From a virus, in the IMG/VR virus record IMGVR_UViG_3300025652_000204, positions 1 through 37,703 of that record: 37,703 nt of DNA. One strand, given 5' to 3'. Shown here in pieces: positions 13,765 to 19,540 of this stretch. The stretch's first letter is position 1. Every line of letters starts with the position of its first letter. The translations under genes were made by a program, and so were the position numbers. The notes beneath the pieces were generated by a model that saw nothing but the letters and a program-made list of their open reading frames with translations, ran no database searches and was not told the origin of the DNA.

Positions 13765-14034
13765 ATGGAAGTCTTTTGTAATATTTGTCAAAAAACCAAG
13801 GAAATACGCAATAATTTGACAGTTAAGGAAACTAAGGTTTTAGAATTTATAATTAATTTTACTAAAATCGAGAGAAAATCGCCATCTATGAGAGAAATTG
13901 CCGATGGTTTAGGTTTAAAATCGCTATCAGGGGTCGATAGATATATCTACCGATTAAAAGATAAAGAATATATCGCTAAAACCCCTTACATTAAGAGATC
14001 AATAGTAGTCTTAAAGGATATTATTTGTGAGTAA
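13765..14034 (+). CDS. LexA-type winged-helix regulator (Cro position)
   Basis: 89 aa if begun at ATG 13765 (MEVFCNICQKT). A TTG at 13717 would give a longer frame but lies inside the operator and is rejected. Residues about 19 to 80 match the LexA DNA-binding domain: LTVKETKVLEFIINFTKIERKSPSMREIADGLGLKSLSGVDRYI followed by the wing. There is no LexA protease domain. An N-terminal CxxC (CNIC) is unusual. Position directly after PR suggests a Cro-like antagonist of the repressor. The stop overlaps the next gene's GTG start. Confidence 0.72.
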   Translation: MEVFCNICQKTKEIRNNLTVKETKVLEFIINFTKIERKSPSMREIADGLGLKSLSGVDRYIYRLKDKEYIAKTPYIKRSIVVLKDIICE

Positions 14035-14863
14035 AATCTTCAAAATGGGTGTCCATGTTGACAAATTTATAGCCGATACTGTGCATTTATCAGATGATGA
14101 AATAGGCAAATACTTTCGTTTTCTTTGTTATGCTTGGAAGTTACAAGCTAAACTACCAAGTGACCTTAAAAGAATAAATCAAATAGCAAAGAACCCAAAC
14201 ATTAAAAAAACACAGTATTTACTTGATACTTACTTTGATAAAACAGAGGAAGGATATACCAATACAGCTCAATGTGAAGAATGGAAATATGTTGAAAACG
14301 TATCTGAAAAAAATTCTAAAAACGCAAATTTGAGGTGGGATAAAGAAAAAGCTATGCCATCGCATATGCCTAATAATGCCAGTTATAGTAAGAGTAATAG
14401 TATTATATATAATAATATAATAGATAGTTGGAATAAGCATATTCCAACATCCCATATTAAAGTTTTTAATGAACCAAGAAAAAGATTGTTTAAATCTAGG
14501 TTTAAATCTTTTTTCAATGAGAGCTACGAGGAATGGGAACAGTTTTTACAACGCATTTCCAAAATACCTTTTTTATGGGGAAACAACGATAGAGGATGGA
14601 AAGCTGATTTTAATTGGGTGTTAAATGAAATTAACTATGCAAAGATTATAGAAGGTAACTACGAAAAAGATGAAAAAAAGCTAGAACCCGTAAAAGAAGT
14701 AAACAATGAAGAGATTGCTGAAAAATGGATAAAAGTTTGCAACAATCCAAGTGCATTTATGCTTTCCCAAGCAGAAAAAAACTTTCAAGAAATACGAGAC
14801 TTGTATCAACGAAAACTATTAACTGACGAACAAATTAAGGTGTTAGGTGTTAATGTCCGATAA
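14027..14863 (+). CDS. Phage replication protein (DUF1376-like)
   Basis: A 278-aa protein. The N-terminal VHVDKFIADTVHLSDDEIGKYFRFLCYAWK is the DUF1376/YdaU-like winged-helix signature of phage replication initiators. Residues about 130 to 200 include NNIIDSWNK and FLWGNNDRGWKADFNWVLN, the second signature of such organiser proteins. It probably recruits the host replicative helicase to the phage origin. AAAGGA lies 7 bases before GTG 14027, supporting that start over ATG 14045. No helicase loader or primase follows it. Confidence 0.75.
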   Translation: MSKIFKMGVHVDKFIADTVHLSDDEIGKYFRFLCYAWKLQAKLPSDLKRINQIAKNPNIKKTQYLLDTYFDKTEEGYTNTAQCEEWKYVENVSEKNSKNANLRWDKEKAMPSHMPNNASYSKSNSIIYNNIIDSWNKHIPTSHIKVFNEPRKRLFKSRFKSFFNESYEEWEQFLQRISKIPFLWGNNDRGWKADFNWVLNEINYAKIIEGNYEKDEKKLEPVKEVNNEEIAEKWIKVCNNPSAFMLSQAEKNFQEIRDLYQRKLLTDEQIKVLGVNVR

Positions 14864-14972
14864 AAAATGTTGTCAATGTCCTAACAAAGCTCACATCTTA
14901 CAGCATTATATTTATTATTGTGCTGATTGTTTTCTTAAAATTTTAAAAAATGACAAAAAAAAAGAAAAGTAA
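14853..14972 (+). CDS. 39-aa zinc-ribbon peptide
   Basis: An ORF overlapping the replication gene end by 11 bases and the next gene by 23. The product MSDKKCCQCPNKAH...YYCADCFLKILK has a C-x-x-C near the start and a second C-x-x-C about 17 residues on, a treble-clef or zinc-ribbon pattern, with a basic tail. Double overlap and Cys spacing support it. Probably a small nucleic-acid or protein-binding accessory. Confidence 0.6.
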   Translation: MSDKKCCQCPNKAHILQHYIYYCADCFLKILKNDKKKEK

Positions 14973-15456
14973 AAAAGCGATTGAACTTGGTAGCCAAGAG
15001 TTAATTTTAAATGAAGATCGTACTTTAACTCGTAAGGTTGATGGTGCTAAATTTCGTTTTGCTTTTTATGGCGAAGATCGTCATTTAGAAAAAGTACATA
15101 AATCCGTGTTAGAAAATTATCATGCGAGAGGTATGCTTTGTAGTTATGATCGAGGTACTAATGATAAACGTTTCTTTGCAGGCTCAAAGTTTGAACAAAT
15201 TTGTTATCATGCAGGCTTAGAGCAACGAGTAACAGCTAGTTTAAATGACATGGTGGTTGGAACAAAAGAAGATTTTATTTTAGATAACATAGACGCTCAT
15301 TCATACTTTCATCAAGTTTGTAAAGAGCTAGGCAAGTTTTGGCATATTTCTTGGTGGGTAATGGTACTAAACAGACCTGCTAACAAATATAAACGTAAAG
15401 GGATGGAAGACTTACAAGAGGCTTTAGATAGAATGGTAACTATCTTTGACTTTTGA
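14950..15456 (+). CDS. DUF6456-like protein, possible regulator
   Basis: A 168-aa protein with a basic N-terminus (MTKKKKSKKAIE). The C-terminal two thirds have the pattern ARGMLCSYDRG......FFAGSKFEQICYHAGLEQRV, then DAHSYFHQVCKELG..WHISWWVMVLN and LQEALDRMVTIFDF. This resembles the alphaproteobacterial DUF6456 domain of HTH-type regulators and phage proteins. The match is from memory of the family pattern and is not certain. It is the last gene of the PR operon. Confidence 0.5.
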   Translation: MTKKKKSKKAIELGSQELILNEDRTLTRKVDGAKFRFAFYGEDRHLEKVHKSVLENYHARGMLCSYDRGTNDKRFFAGSKFEQICYHAGLEQRVTASLNDMVVGTKEDFILDNIDAHSYFHQVCKELGKFWHISWWVMVLNRPANKYKRKGMEDLQEALDRMVTIFDF

Positions 15457-15474
15457 ATATGACCCTTTGGTTAA

Positions 15475-16101
15475 TTAATCAGCTAATCTGATTGTTAATC
15501 TTTTTAATTTAGTTCTATATTTTTTAATATAAGTTTTGGCTCTTTGTTCTTTAGTTTCCCAAGACTTAATTAATTTTTCTAAATTAATAATTTTAGTATT
15601 TTGTTTTTCATCTTTAGTTGGTTTTGGTTTAAGTTTTGTTTTTAACTTACCTTTTAACCAACCTTGATTAATAACATAGTCAGCCATTTCTTTTTCAATA
15701 ACAGCTTGAGCTAAATCGTGATTATTAGAATTTGGAAAACGAAAATCGTGAACATAATGTGAAACATCATGGACTAATCTTCGCCAACCTTTATGTAAAG
15801 TATTAGTATCGCCATTAAGACTTAACCAACATTTTCTAACTTTAACTTTCCAATATCTAGGATTAGCATTACCAAGTGGACAACCTTTTTTTCTAGTTTG
15901 TCTAACTTTCATTTTTTTAGTTATCCATTTATTAAAATATTTAGACCAAACTTTTTTAGTTCCAAATTTAACTACCAATTTTTTATAGGCTCTTTCAGCC
16001 TCATCTTTTTCTAAAATTGGTAATTGTTGAGGAAACATACGATTGACTTGACCATAAGTTTTTCGAGCAACTTGATCTATTTGTTGATGTAAAGTTTGCA
16101 T
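15475..16101 (-). CDS. Hypothetical protein with HDxSHxxH motif
   Basis: 208 aa, started at ATG 16101 (MQTLHQQIDQVARKTYG), because the ribosome-site motif ATGGAGTGTATT lies immediately upstream; the longer frame from 16140 would read through that motif. The centre contains W-R-R-L-V-H111-D-V-S-H115-Y-V-H118, then N-H128-D and E-K-E (136 to 138), a His-rich arrangement reminiscent of a zinc site. The rest is very basic, and the C-terminal 60 residues are a Lys-rich helix. It lies antisense to its neighbours. Unknown function. Confidence 0.6.
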   Translation of the reverse strand: MQTLHQQIDQVARKTYGQVNRMFPQQLPILEKDEAERAYKKLVVKFGTKKVWSKYFNKWITKKMKVRQTRKKGCPLGNANPRYWKVKVRKCWLSLNGDTNTLHKGWRRLVHDVSHYVHDFRFPNSNNHDLAQAVIEKEMADYVINQGWLKGKLKTKLKPKPTKDEKQNTKIINLEKLIKSWETKEQRAKTYIKKYRTKLKRLTIRLAD

Positions 16102-16140
16102 AATACACTCCATTGATTGCGGGTCATATTCACTTGTCAA

Positions 16141-16586
16141 AGAACAGTATCTAATTCATAACTAATGAAGTTATTTTTTAATACTCGACCATTATAACAT
16201 ATGGGTTTTTGAGATTTGGCTGTTTTTAGGGATTTTAGGAAATTGCTCTAGGTATTCCGCCAAAAATTAGGTGTTTTACCCTAAAAAGAAATCGCTTTTC
16301 CGCCAAAAACTAGACCTTAAATGGCTTGTTTTCAGCATTTTATTAAAATTAATGGCTGTTTTCTGGGCTAAACTTATTCACATTTTTTTTTATGGCATCT
16401 TTAGGTTATTTTTTTGACCGCAAGAACCAACAGATATTTTTTAATAAATATGAAACTGTAAAGGACAAAAGATTCTAAACTTTACGAAGCATTCGTCCTA
16501 TTTATATGTTCACGTTTTGTTCCCTTACAGAGTGCGAGGTAAATAGTCTAAAACAATTAAGATTCAAATTACTACGCAAGCAACAG
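16141..16586. repeat. Non-coding region with iteron-like repeats
   Basis: About 450 bases without a convincing gene. Direct repeats TTCCGCCAAAAAYTAG occur at 16255 to 16270 and 16298 to 16313, 43 bases apart (about four helical turns). A 9-bp inverted repeat TTTTTAGGG (16223) / CCCTAAAAA (16279) flanks the first copy. Three copies of a TGGCTGTTTT-like element lie near 16217, 16322 and 16352. The stretch is T-rich on the plus strand and precedes terS. A replication origin, pac site or cos region are the main possibilities. Confidence 0.5.
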
Positions 16587-16608
16587 CCCTCTCAATGAGG
16601 GTTTTTTT
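16587..16608 (+). terminator. Rho-independent terminator
   Basis: CCCTC-TCAAT-GAGGG followed by seven T residues on the plus strand. It stands just 5 bases before the ATG at 16613, and its GAGGG arm could double as a weak ribosome site for that gene. Confidence 0.75.
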
Positions 16609-16612
16609 ATTT

Positions 16613-16900
16613 ATGCAAACAGAAACAAAATTGTTTGTGGCTGTAATTATTCAATCACTAATGGATAGTCTTAACAAGTTTATTGATATTGAAAGTAGGA
16701 ATAGTTATTACCACATCACAGCAAAAGAATGGTTAGGGACAGATGATTTTCGATATATTTGTGAGCTTGCTAGTTTACACCCTAAAACAGTTATAAAGAT
16801 TTACAAAAAATTTAATCATTACAAAGATTACTTAACACCAGAAACAACAAAGATTTTATTACATGAAGCATTTAGCAGACATAAACAATTATCAATGTAG
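16613..16900 (+). CDS. Hypothetical protein upstream of terS
   Basis: 95 aa from ATG 16613; the ATG at 16595 lies inside the terminator stem and is rejected. The middle, AKEWLGTDDFRYICELASLHPKTVIKIYKKF, has the W-x-x-S/T-x-D-F-x-x-[IV]-C-x-x-A pattern of a small protein that I associate with the terminase region of alphaproteobacterial phages. Function unknown, possibly DNA-binding. The next ORF overlaps its end. Confidence 0.6.
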   Translation: MQTETKLFVAVIIQSLMDSLNKFIDIESRNSYYHITAKEWLGTDDFRYICELASLHPKTVIKIYKKFNHYKDYLTPETTKILLHEAFSRHKQLSM

Positions 16901-17051
16901 TTTATACATGGTTAAAAATCAGCAAACAAACAAAACAGAAATCGTTGTTAAGTTTGCAAATTTTGATACAGATGAAGAGGCATTAGAATTTGCTGAATTA
17001 TTTCAATTACAATCGAGTATAAATGACATTGAACAATCAACAATACATTGA
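16863..17051 (+). CDS. Small hypothetical protein
   Basis: 62 aa from ATG 16863, or 47 aa from ATG 16908, which would lie 7 bases after the previous stop. Neither start has a clear ribosome site. The segment MVKNQQTNKTEIVVKFANFDTDEEALEFAELFQ reads like a small beta-alpha fold and looks like real coding sequence. No family is recognised. Confidence 0.45.
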   Translation: MKHLADINNYQCSLYMVKNQQTNKTEIVVKFANFDTDEEALEFAELFQLQSSINDIEQSTIH

Positions 17052-17166
17052 AAAGTTAAAAGAAATATTAGAGGTACTAAGTGGCGAGTTCAGAATTGGA
17101 AACGATAAAGACAGATACATCATCAACAGAGATAAAAACAAAAAAAGGGGCAAGAGGAAAGTATAA
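17023..17166 (+). CDS. Possible overlapping 47-aa ORF across the terS start
   Basis: ATG 17023 opens a frame that overlaps the end of the previous gene and the first 86 bases of terS. The product begins MTLNNQQYIEKLKEILEVLSGEF, a plausible amphipathic helix, then becomes basic (NRDKNKKRGKRKV). The second half shares DNA with the Lys-rich start of terS, so its composition may be a by-product. Low confidence. Confidence 0.25.
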   Translation: MTLNNQQYIEKLKEILEVLSGEFRIGNDKDRYIINRDKNKKRGKRKV

Positions 17167-17548
17167 AGGTTCGCTTGTTAAAAAGATTCTTGAAGAGGTA
17201 TCTTTAGGCGAGGCAATTACTAAAATTTGCAAAAACAATAAAATTTCATGGAATACATGGAACACATGGTGCAAAAAAGACCCTTCACTTGATGATGAAT
17301 ACCAAAAAGCAAAAGAGCGATCAATTTATTACACAATAGATTCTGTTGAAACTTTAACTAGAGACGCAATAGATAAAGCTAGAAAAGGCGAATACAACAT
17401 GACCACAATTAAGGCTTTAGATATTCATGTTAAGCATAAGCAATTTATGGCTCAAAAAATGGCAGGAAAAGTATTTGGTAGTGATAAAGAGAAATTGACC
17501 TTAACAAGTAGTCAAGGTCAAAAACTAGAAATTGAGTGGTTAAAGTAA
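17081..17548 (+). CDS. terS: Terminase small subunit
   Basis: A 155-aa protein starting at GTG 17081 with GAGG 12 bases upstream. Residues about 30 to 62 (SLVKKILEEVSLGEAITKICKNNKISWNTWNTWCKKD) form the helix-turn-helix DNA-binding domain of Sf6-type small terminases. A long helix follows (DEYQKAKERSIYYTIDSVETLTRDAIDKA), which would build the oligomeric ring, ending in MAGKVFGSDKEKLTLTSS. It recognises the packaging site and activates TerL. Unusually, the large subunit lies 2.8 kb away, beyond a cluster of small genes. It ends convergently, directly against the next gene's stop. Confidence 0.8.
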   Translation: MASSELETIKTDTSSTEIKTKKGARGKYKGSLVKKILEEVSLGEAITKICKNNKISWNTWNTWCKKDPSLDDEYQKAKERSIYYTIDSVETLTRDAIDKARKGEYNMTTIKALDIHVKHKQFMAQKMAGKVFGSDKEKLTLTSSQGQKLEIEWLK

Positions 17549-17800
17549 TTAATAATATTCGTAGGTAGGGCTTTTAATTTCTACGTTTAAATCTGTTTCT
17601 TGACCCCAACCTGTTAAATGTTTTTCAATATTAAATTTTAATGTTTCATAAAATTCGCCTATATCGTAACAATGACCTTCAAATACAATTCTTTTTGTAA
17701 TTTTAGGCTGTTTATACTTTAATCTTTTTTTCTTTTTTTCATCGTAATAATCTTTTTCAGTTTTTACTTTAGTGATTTTTATATCGCCAATGTTTAACAT
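17549..17800 (-). CDS. Hypothetical small protein of the accessory cluster
   Basis: 83 aa started at ATG 17800 (MLNIGDIKITKVKTEKDYY); the longer reading from 17812 (MECK...) simply translates the ribosome-site motif ATGGAGTGTAAA. The product is Lys/Tyr-rich with IVFEGHCYDIGEFYETLKFNIEKHL in the middle, alpha/beta in character, with no known family. Its stop touches the terS stop, with no terminator between the two convergent genes. Confidence 0.55.
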   Translation of the reverse strand: MLNIGDIKITKVKTEKDYYDEKKKKRLKYKQPKITKRIVFEGHCYDIGEFYETLKFNIEKHLTGWGQETDLNVEIKSPTYEYY

Positions 17801-17850
17801 TTTACACTCCATGTGTTATAGTTAATTCGTCAATAGATTTTACACTCCAT
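17801..17850 (-). promoter_or_regulatory. Tandem ATGGAGTGTAAA leader motifs
   Basis: Two identical 12-base motifs on the minus strand, at 17801 to 17812 and 17839 to 17850, 38 bases apart. The first is the ribosome site of the 83-aa gene. The second leads only into a 6-codon frame and is an orphan, which may mark the start of a lost or swapped gene cassette. Confidence 0.6.
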
Positions 17851-17857
17851 TGACAAT

Positions 17858-17896
17858 CCCTTACTCTACTAAACTAGGGTAAGGGAAACTTTTTTT
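17858..17896 (+). terminator. Terminator-like hairpin
   Basis: CCCTTAC and GTAAGGG at 17858 to 17864 and 17879 to 17885, extended by a T-G and CTA/TAG pairs, followed on the plus strand by AAAC and a run of seven T. It would stop rightward transcripts that read past terS. On the minus strand it separates two small genes. Confidence 0.6.
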
Positions 17897-18089
17897 AATC
17901 ATCTTTATTGTAAGAGAATCCATAAAACTCTTGAAAATCTTTTAATGACCAAGATTTCATTTGTTTTTTATAATCATCATCAGATAAAATGTTTCCTCTT
18001 TTATCTTTTATTTTATTGCTTTCTAAATCAAATGTGTAATCAAATGCTGTGGCATAATCTAAAAAATCTTTTTTAGTATATTTTTTCAT
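17895..18089 (-). CDS. Small hypothetical protein, acidic/basic
   Basis: 64 aa with a GAGAGG ribosome site; its start overlaps the upstream stop by 4 bases (ATGA). Sequence: MKKYTKKDFLDYATAFDYTF, then KIKDKRGNILSDDDYKKQM and WSLKDFQEFYGFSY. It is a regular helix-rich small domain. No family is recognised. It is the third gene of a three-gene leftward cassette driven from near 18430. Confidence 0.55.
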   Translation of the reverse strand: MKKYTKKDFLDYATAFDYTFDLESNKIKDKRGNILSDDDYKKQMKSWSLKDFQEFYGFSYNKDD

Positions 18090-18316
18090 TGTTTACCTCT
18101 CTTAATATTCATTAAAGTTAATTCTGCTTCTGGATAAAAAATAGTATCATCTGGCATACAAGTTAACGTGCCTTCTGCAAAATCACAATCATAACAATAT
18201 TCAAGCGGTTTACTCTTTGTTTGTTTAATTTGATTTTCTTCTATGTTTGCACTTCCACAGCTAACACAAACAGCAATGCCAAGTTCAAGAAATTCTCTAT
18301 AAGAATAATCATTCAT
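18086..18316 (-). CDS. Small zinc-ribbon protein
   Basis: A 76-aa protein with two Cys pairs, CVSCGSANIEE (residues 17 to 20) and YCYDCDF (41 to 44), spaced as in a zinc ribbon. A hydrophobic/acidic C-terminus follows. Translation is coupled to a 25-aa peptide upstream (ATGA) and to the gene downstream (ATGA). Likely a small metal-binding adaptor; function unknown. Confidence 0.6.
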   Translation of the reverse strand: MNDYSYREFLELGIAVCVSCGSANIEENQIKQTKSKPLEYCYDCDFAEGTLTCMPDDTIFYPEAELTLMNIKRGKQ

Positions 18317-18390
18317 ACATTAACCCACTGAACAGTTAAAAAAATCATTGCATTAATAAACAATACAATAACAAATAATTCTTTACTCAT
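18313..18390 (-). CDS. 25-aa membrane peptide
   Basis: An ORF from ATG 18390 preceded by the ATGGAGTGTAAA motif (18394 to 18405). The product, MSKELFVIVLFINAMIFLTV then QWVNV, is essentially one transmembrane helix. Its TGA overlaps the next start as ATGA. The dedicated leader motif and promoter make it a believable gene even at this size. Confidence 0.55.
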   Translation of the reverse strand: MSKELFVIVLFINAMIFLTVQWVNV

Positions 18391-18421
18391 AATTTTACAC
18401 TCCATAATTATTTAATATAGC

Positions 18422-18448
18422 TTTATACAGGTAAAGACTTAAAGTCAA
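18422..18448 (-). promoter_or_regulatory. Promoter of the leftward small-gene cassette
   Basis: Minus strand TTGACT (18448 to 18443) and TATAAA (18427 to 18422), spacer 15 bases, upstream of the ATGGAGTGTAAA leader. The stretch TTGACTTTAA..CTTTAC recurs in the plus-strand promoter near 19482. It lies back to back with the promoter at 18461. Confidence 0.45.
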
Positions 18449-18460
18449 GATAAAAAATAC

Positions 18461-18488
18461 TTGTAATTAAAATTTATTTGTTTATAAG
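18461..18488 (+). promoter_or_regulatory. Promoter of RHH-like gene, possibly leaderless
   Basis: TTGTAA (18461 to 18466), 16-base spacer, TATAAG (18483 to 18488). The expected start of transcription coincides with the ATG at 18495, and no Shine-Dalgarno sequence lies before that ATG. Confidence 0.5.
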
Positions 18489-18494
18489 CTCATT

Positions 18495-18692
18495 ATGGCT
18501 AAACCAACAAAATATAATAACTCTATGCAACTAAAACTAGAGGATGATTTAAACGATTTTATAATGAATGAGCAAATGGCAAATTTTCAGACTAATAAAA
18601 CTATATTAAATAAATCTGAAACAGTAAGAAATTTATTATATCAAATAAAAGAAATAAAAGAAAAACAGAAAAAGAAAAAGCCCTCTAAATAA
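18495..18692 (+). CDS. Ribbon-helix-helix-like small regulator
   Basis: A 65-aa protein. NSMQLKLEDDLNDFIMNEQMANF followed by NKSETVRNLLYQIKEIKEKQ has the beta strand, helix, turn (NKSETVR), helix order of ribbon-helix-helix DNA-binding proteins, with a longer loop than usual. The C-terminal tail is KKKKPSK. It is probably a transcription regulator of the neighbouring cassettes. There is no ribosome site; see the promoter entry. It ends in a bidirectional-looking terminator. Confidence 0.6.
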   Translation: MAKPTKYNNSMQLKLEDDLNDFIMNEQMANFQTNKTILNKSETVRNLLYQIKEIKEKQKKKKPSK

Positions 18693-18700
18693 AGAGGGCT
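18674..18700 (-). terminator. Terminator between convergent small genes
   Basis: AGCCCTCT-N6-AGAGGGCT (18679 to 18700) followed on the minus strand by TTTTT. It ends transcription of the leftward gene 18709 to 18891, and its stem overlaps the 3' end of the rightward RHH-like gene. Confidence 0.75.
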
Positions 18701-18708
18701 AATATTAA

Positions 18709-18891
18709 TTAATTAAAAAATTTAGGGTCGTTTGACAAATTATTTTTTCTTAATTTGCTTTCTTTGTAATCTTTAATTTGTTTGATAACTGATTTATATT
18801 CTTTATCGGTCATATCATTAAATTGAACTGTAAAGCCTTGAGCCTCTTTTTGTATGATATGTTGTAATTCTCCTTGTGTTAATTTTATCAT
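18709..18891 (-). CDS. Small hypothetical protein
   Basis: 60 aa with its own promoter (18920 to 18948), leader motif AGGAGTGTAAA (18894 to 18903) and terminator, so it is a free-standing gene. Sequence MIKLTQGELQHIIQKEAQGFTVQ, then DKEYKSVIKQIKDYKESK: two helices and a hairpin, basic. No family is recognised. Confidence 0.6.
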   Translation of the reverse strand: MIKLTQGELQHIIQKEAQGFTVQFNDMTDKEYKSVIKQIKDYKESKLRKNNLSNDPKFFN

Positions 18892-18919
18892 TTTTTACAC
18901 TCCTTTAATTGTTTATAAG

Positions 18920-18948
18920 TCTATAACACTTTACGGAATAGATGTAAA
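18920..18948 (-). promoter_or_regulatory. Promoter of the 60-aa gene
   Basis: Minus strand TTTACA (18948 to 18943), 17-base spacer, TATAGA (18925 to 18920). Transcription would start near 18913, about 20 bases before the start codon. It diverges from a TTGACA/TATACA promoter (18955 to 18981, 15-base spacer) for the next gene. Confidence 0.55.
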
Positions 18949-19013
18949 TACTTATTGACATAAATATTTAAACATTATACAAGATTAATATTAATTATTA
19001 ATGGAGTGTAAAA

Positions 19014-19427
19014 ATGTTAGAAAAACAAGCGGCTTTAATCAAGCATTTAGAATTAAATTTAGAAGACGAAAAGCCAATATATCAAGAGGCTTACAATCGT
19101 TTTGAGTATGGAGATCAAGAGTATCTAGTTTGCACTGACGAAGAGGCTGACGAAGAGGCAAAAGATTATATAAAACAATCTGTTTGGGCTTTTAATAGCA
19201 GCTTTTTACAATGTCATACTGATATAGATTCTGAAATATTAGAGGCGGCTCAAGAGAAATGCGAAGGGGCTAATGAAATGATCTATAATAGTATAAAAGA
19301 TTTTGATGATTTTGTATCTGATGCAATTTCTAGTGATGGTAGGGGTCATTTTATGAGTTCTTATGATGGTTACGAGCATGAAGAGACAATAAACGATACA
19401 GAATATTATATTTACAGAACTAACTAA
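19014..19427 (+). CDS. Acidic hypothetical protein
   Basis: 137 aa with the ATGGAGTGTAAA leader (19001 to 19012) and its own terminator. It is strongly acidic (many Asp/Glu, e.g. CTDEEADEEAKDYI, DFDDFVSD) with conserved-looking QSVWAFNSSFLQ and SSDGRGHFMSSYDGYEHEE segments. I associate the EYLVCTDEEADE and GRGHFxSSYDGxEHE motifs with uncharacterised phage and plasmid proteins. The charge would fit a DNA mimic, but this is only a guess. Confidence 0.65.
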   Translation: MLEKQAALIKHLELNLEDEKPIYQEAYNRFEYGDQEYLVCTDEEADEEAKDYIKQSVWAFNSSFLQCHTDIDSEILEAAQEKCEGANEMIYNSIKDFDDFVSDAISSDGRGHFMSSYDGYEHEETINDTEYYIYRTN

Positions 19428-19444
19428 ATTATTACATAAAAGGG

Positions 19445-19470
19445 GGCTATATTAATTATAGCCTTTTTTT
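19445..19470 (+). terminator. Rho-independent terminator
   Basis: GGCTATA-TTAAT-TATAGCC followed by seven T, 18 bases after the stop of the 137-aa gene. Confidence 0.85.
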
Positions 19471-19540
19471 ATTTTTATCTATTGACTTTAAACCTTTACT
19501 GCTTTACAACTTTATTTATTAACAAATGGAGTGTAAACCA

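Noticed and set aside
17801-17812. MECK N-termini of small cluster genes (also at 19526)
   Set aside because: These residues are only a translation of the leader motif ATGGAGTGTAAA; the real starts follow 0 to 4 bases later.
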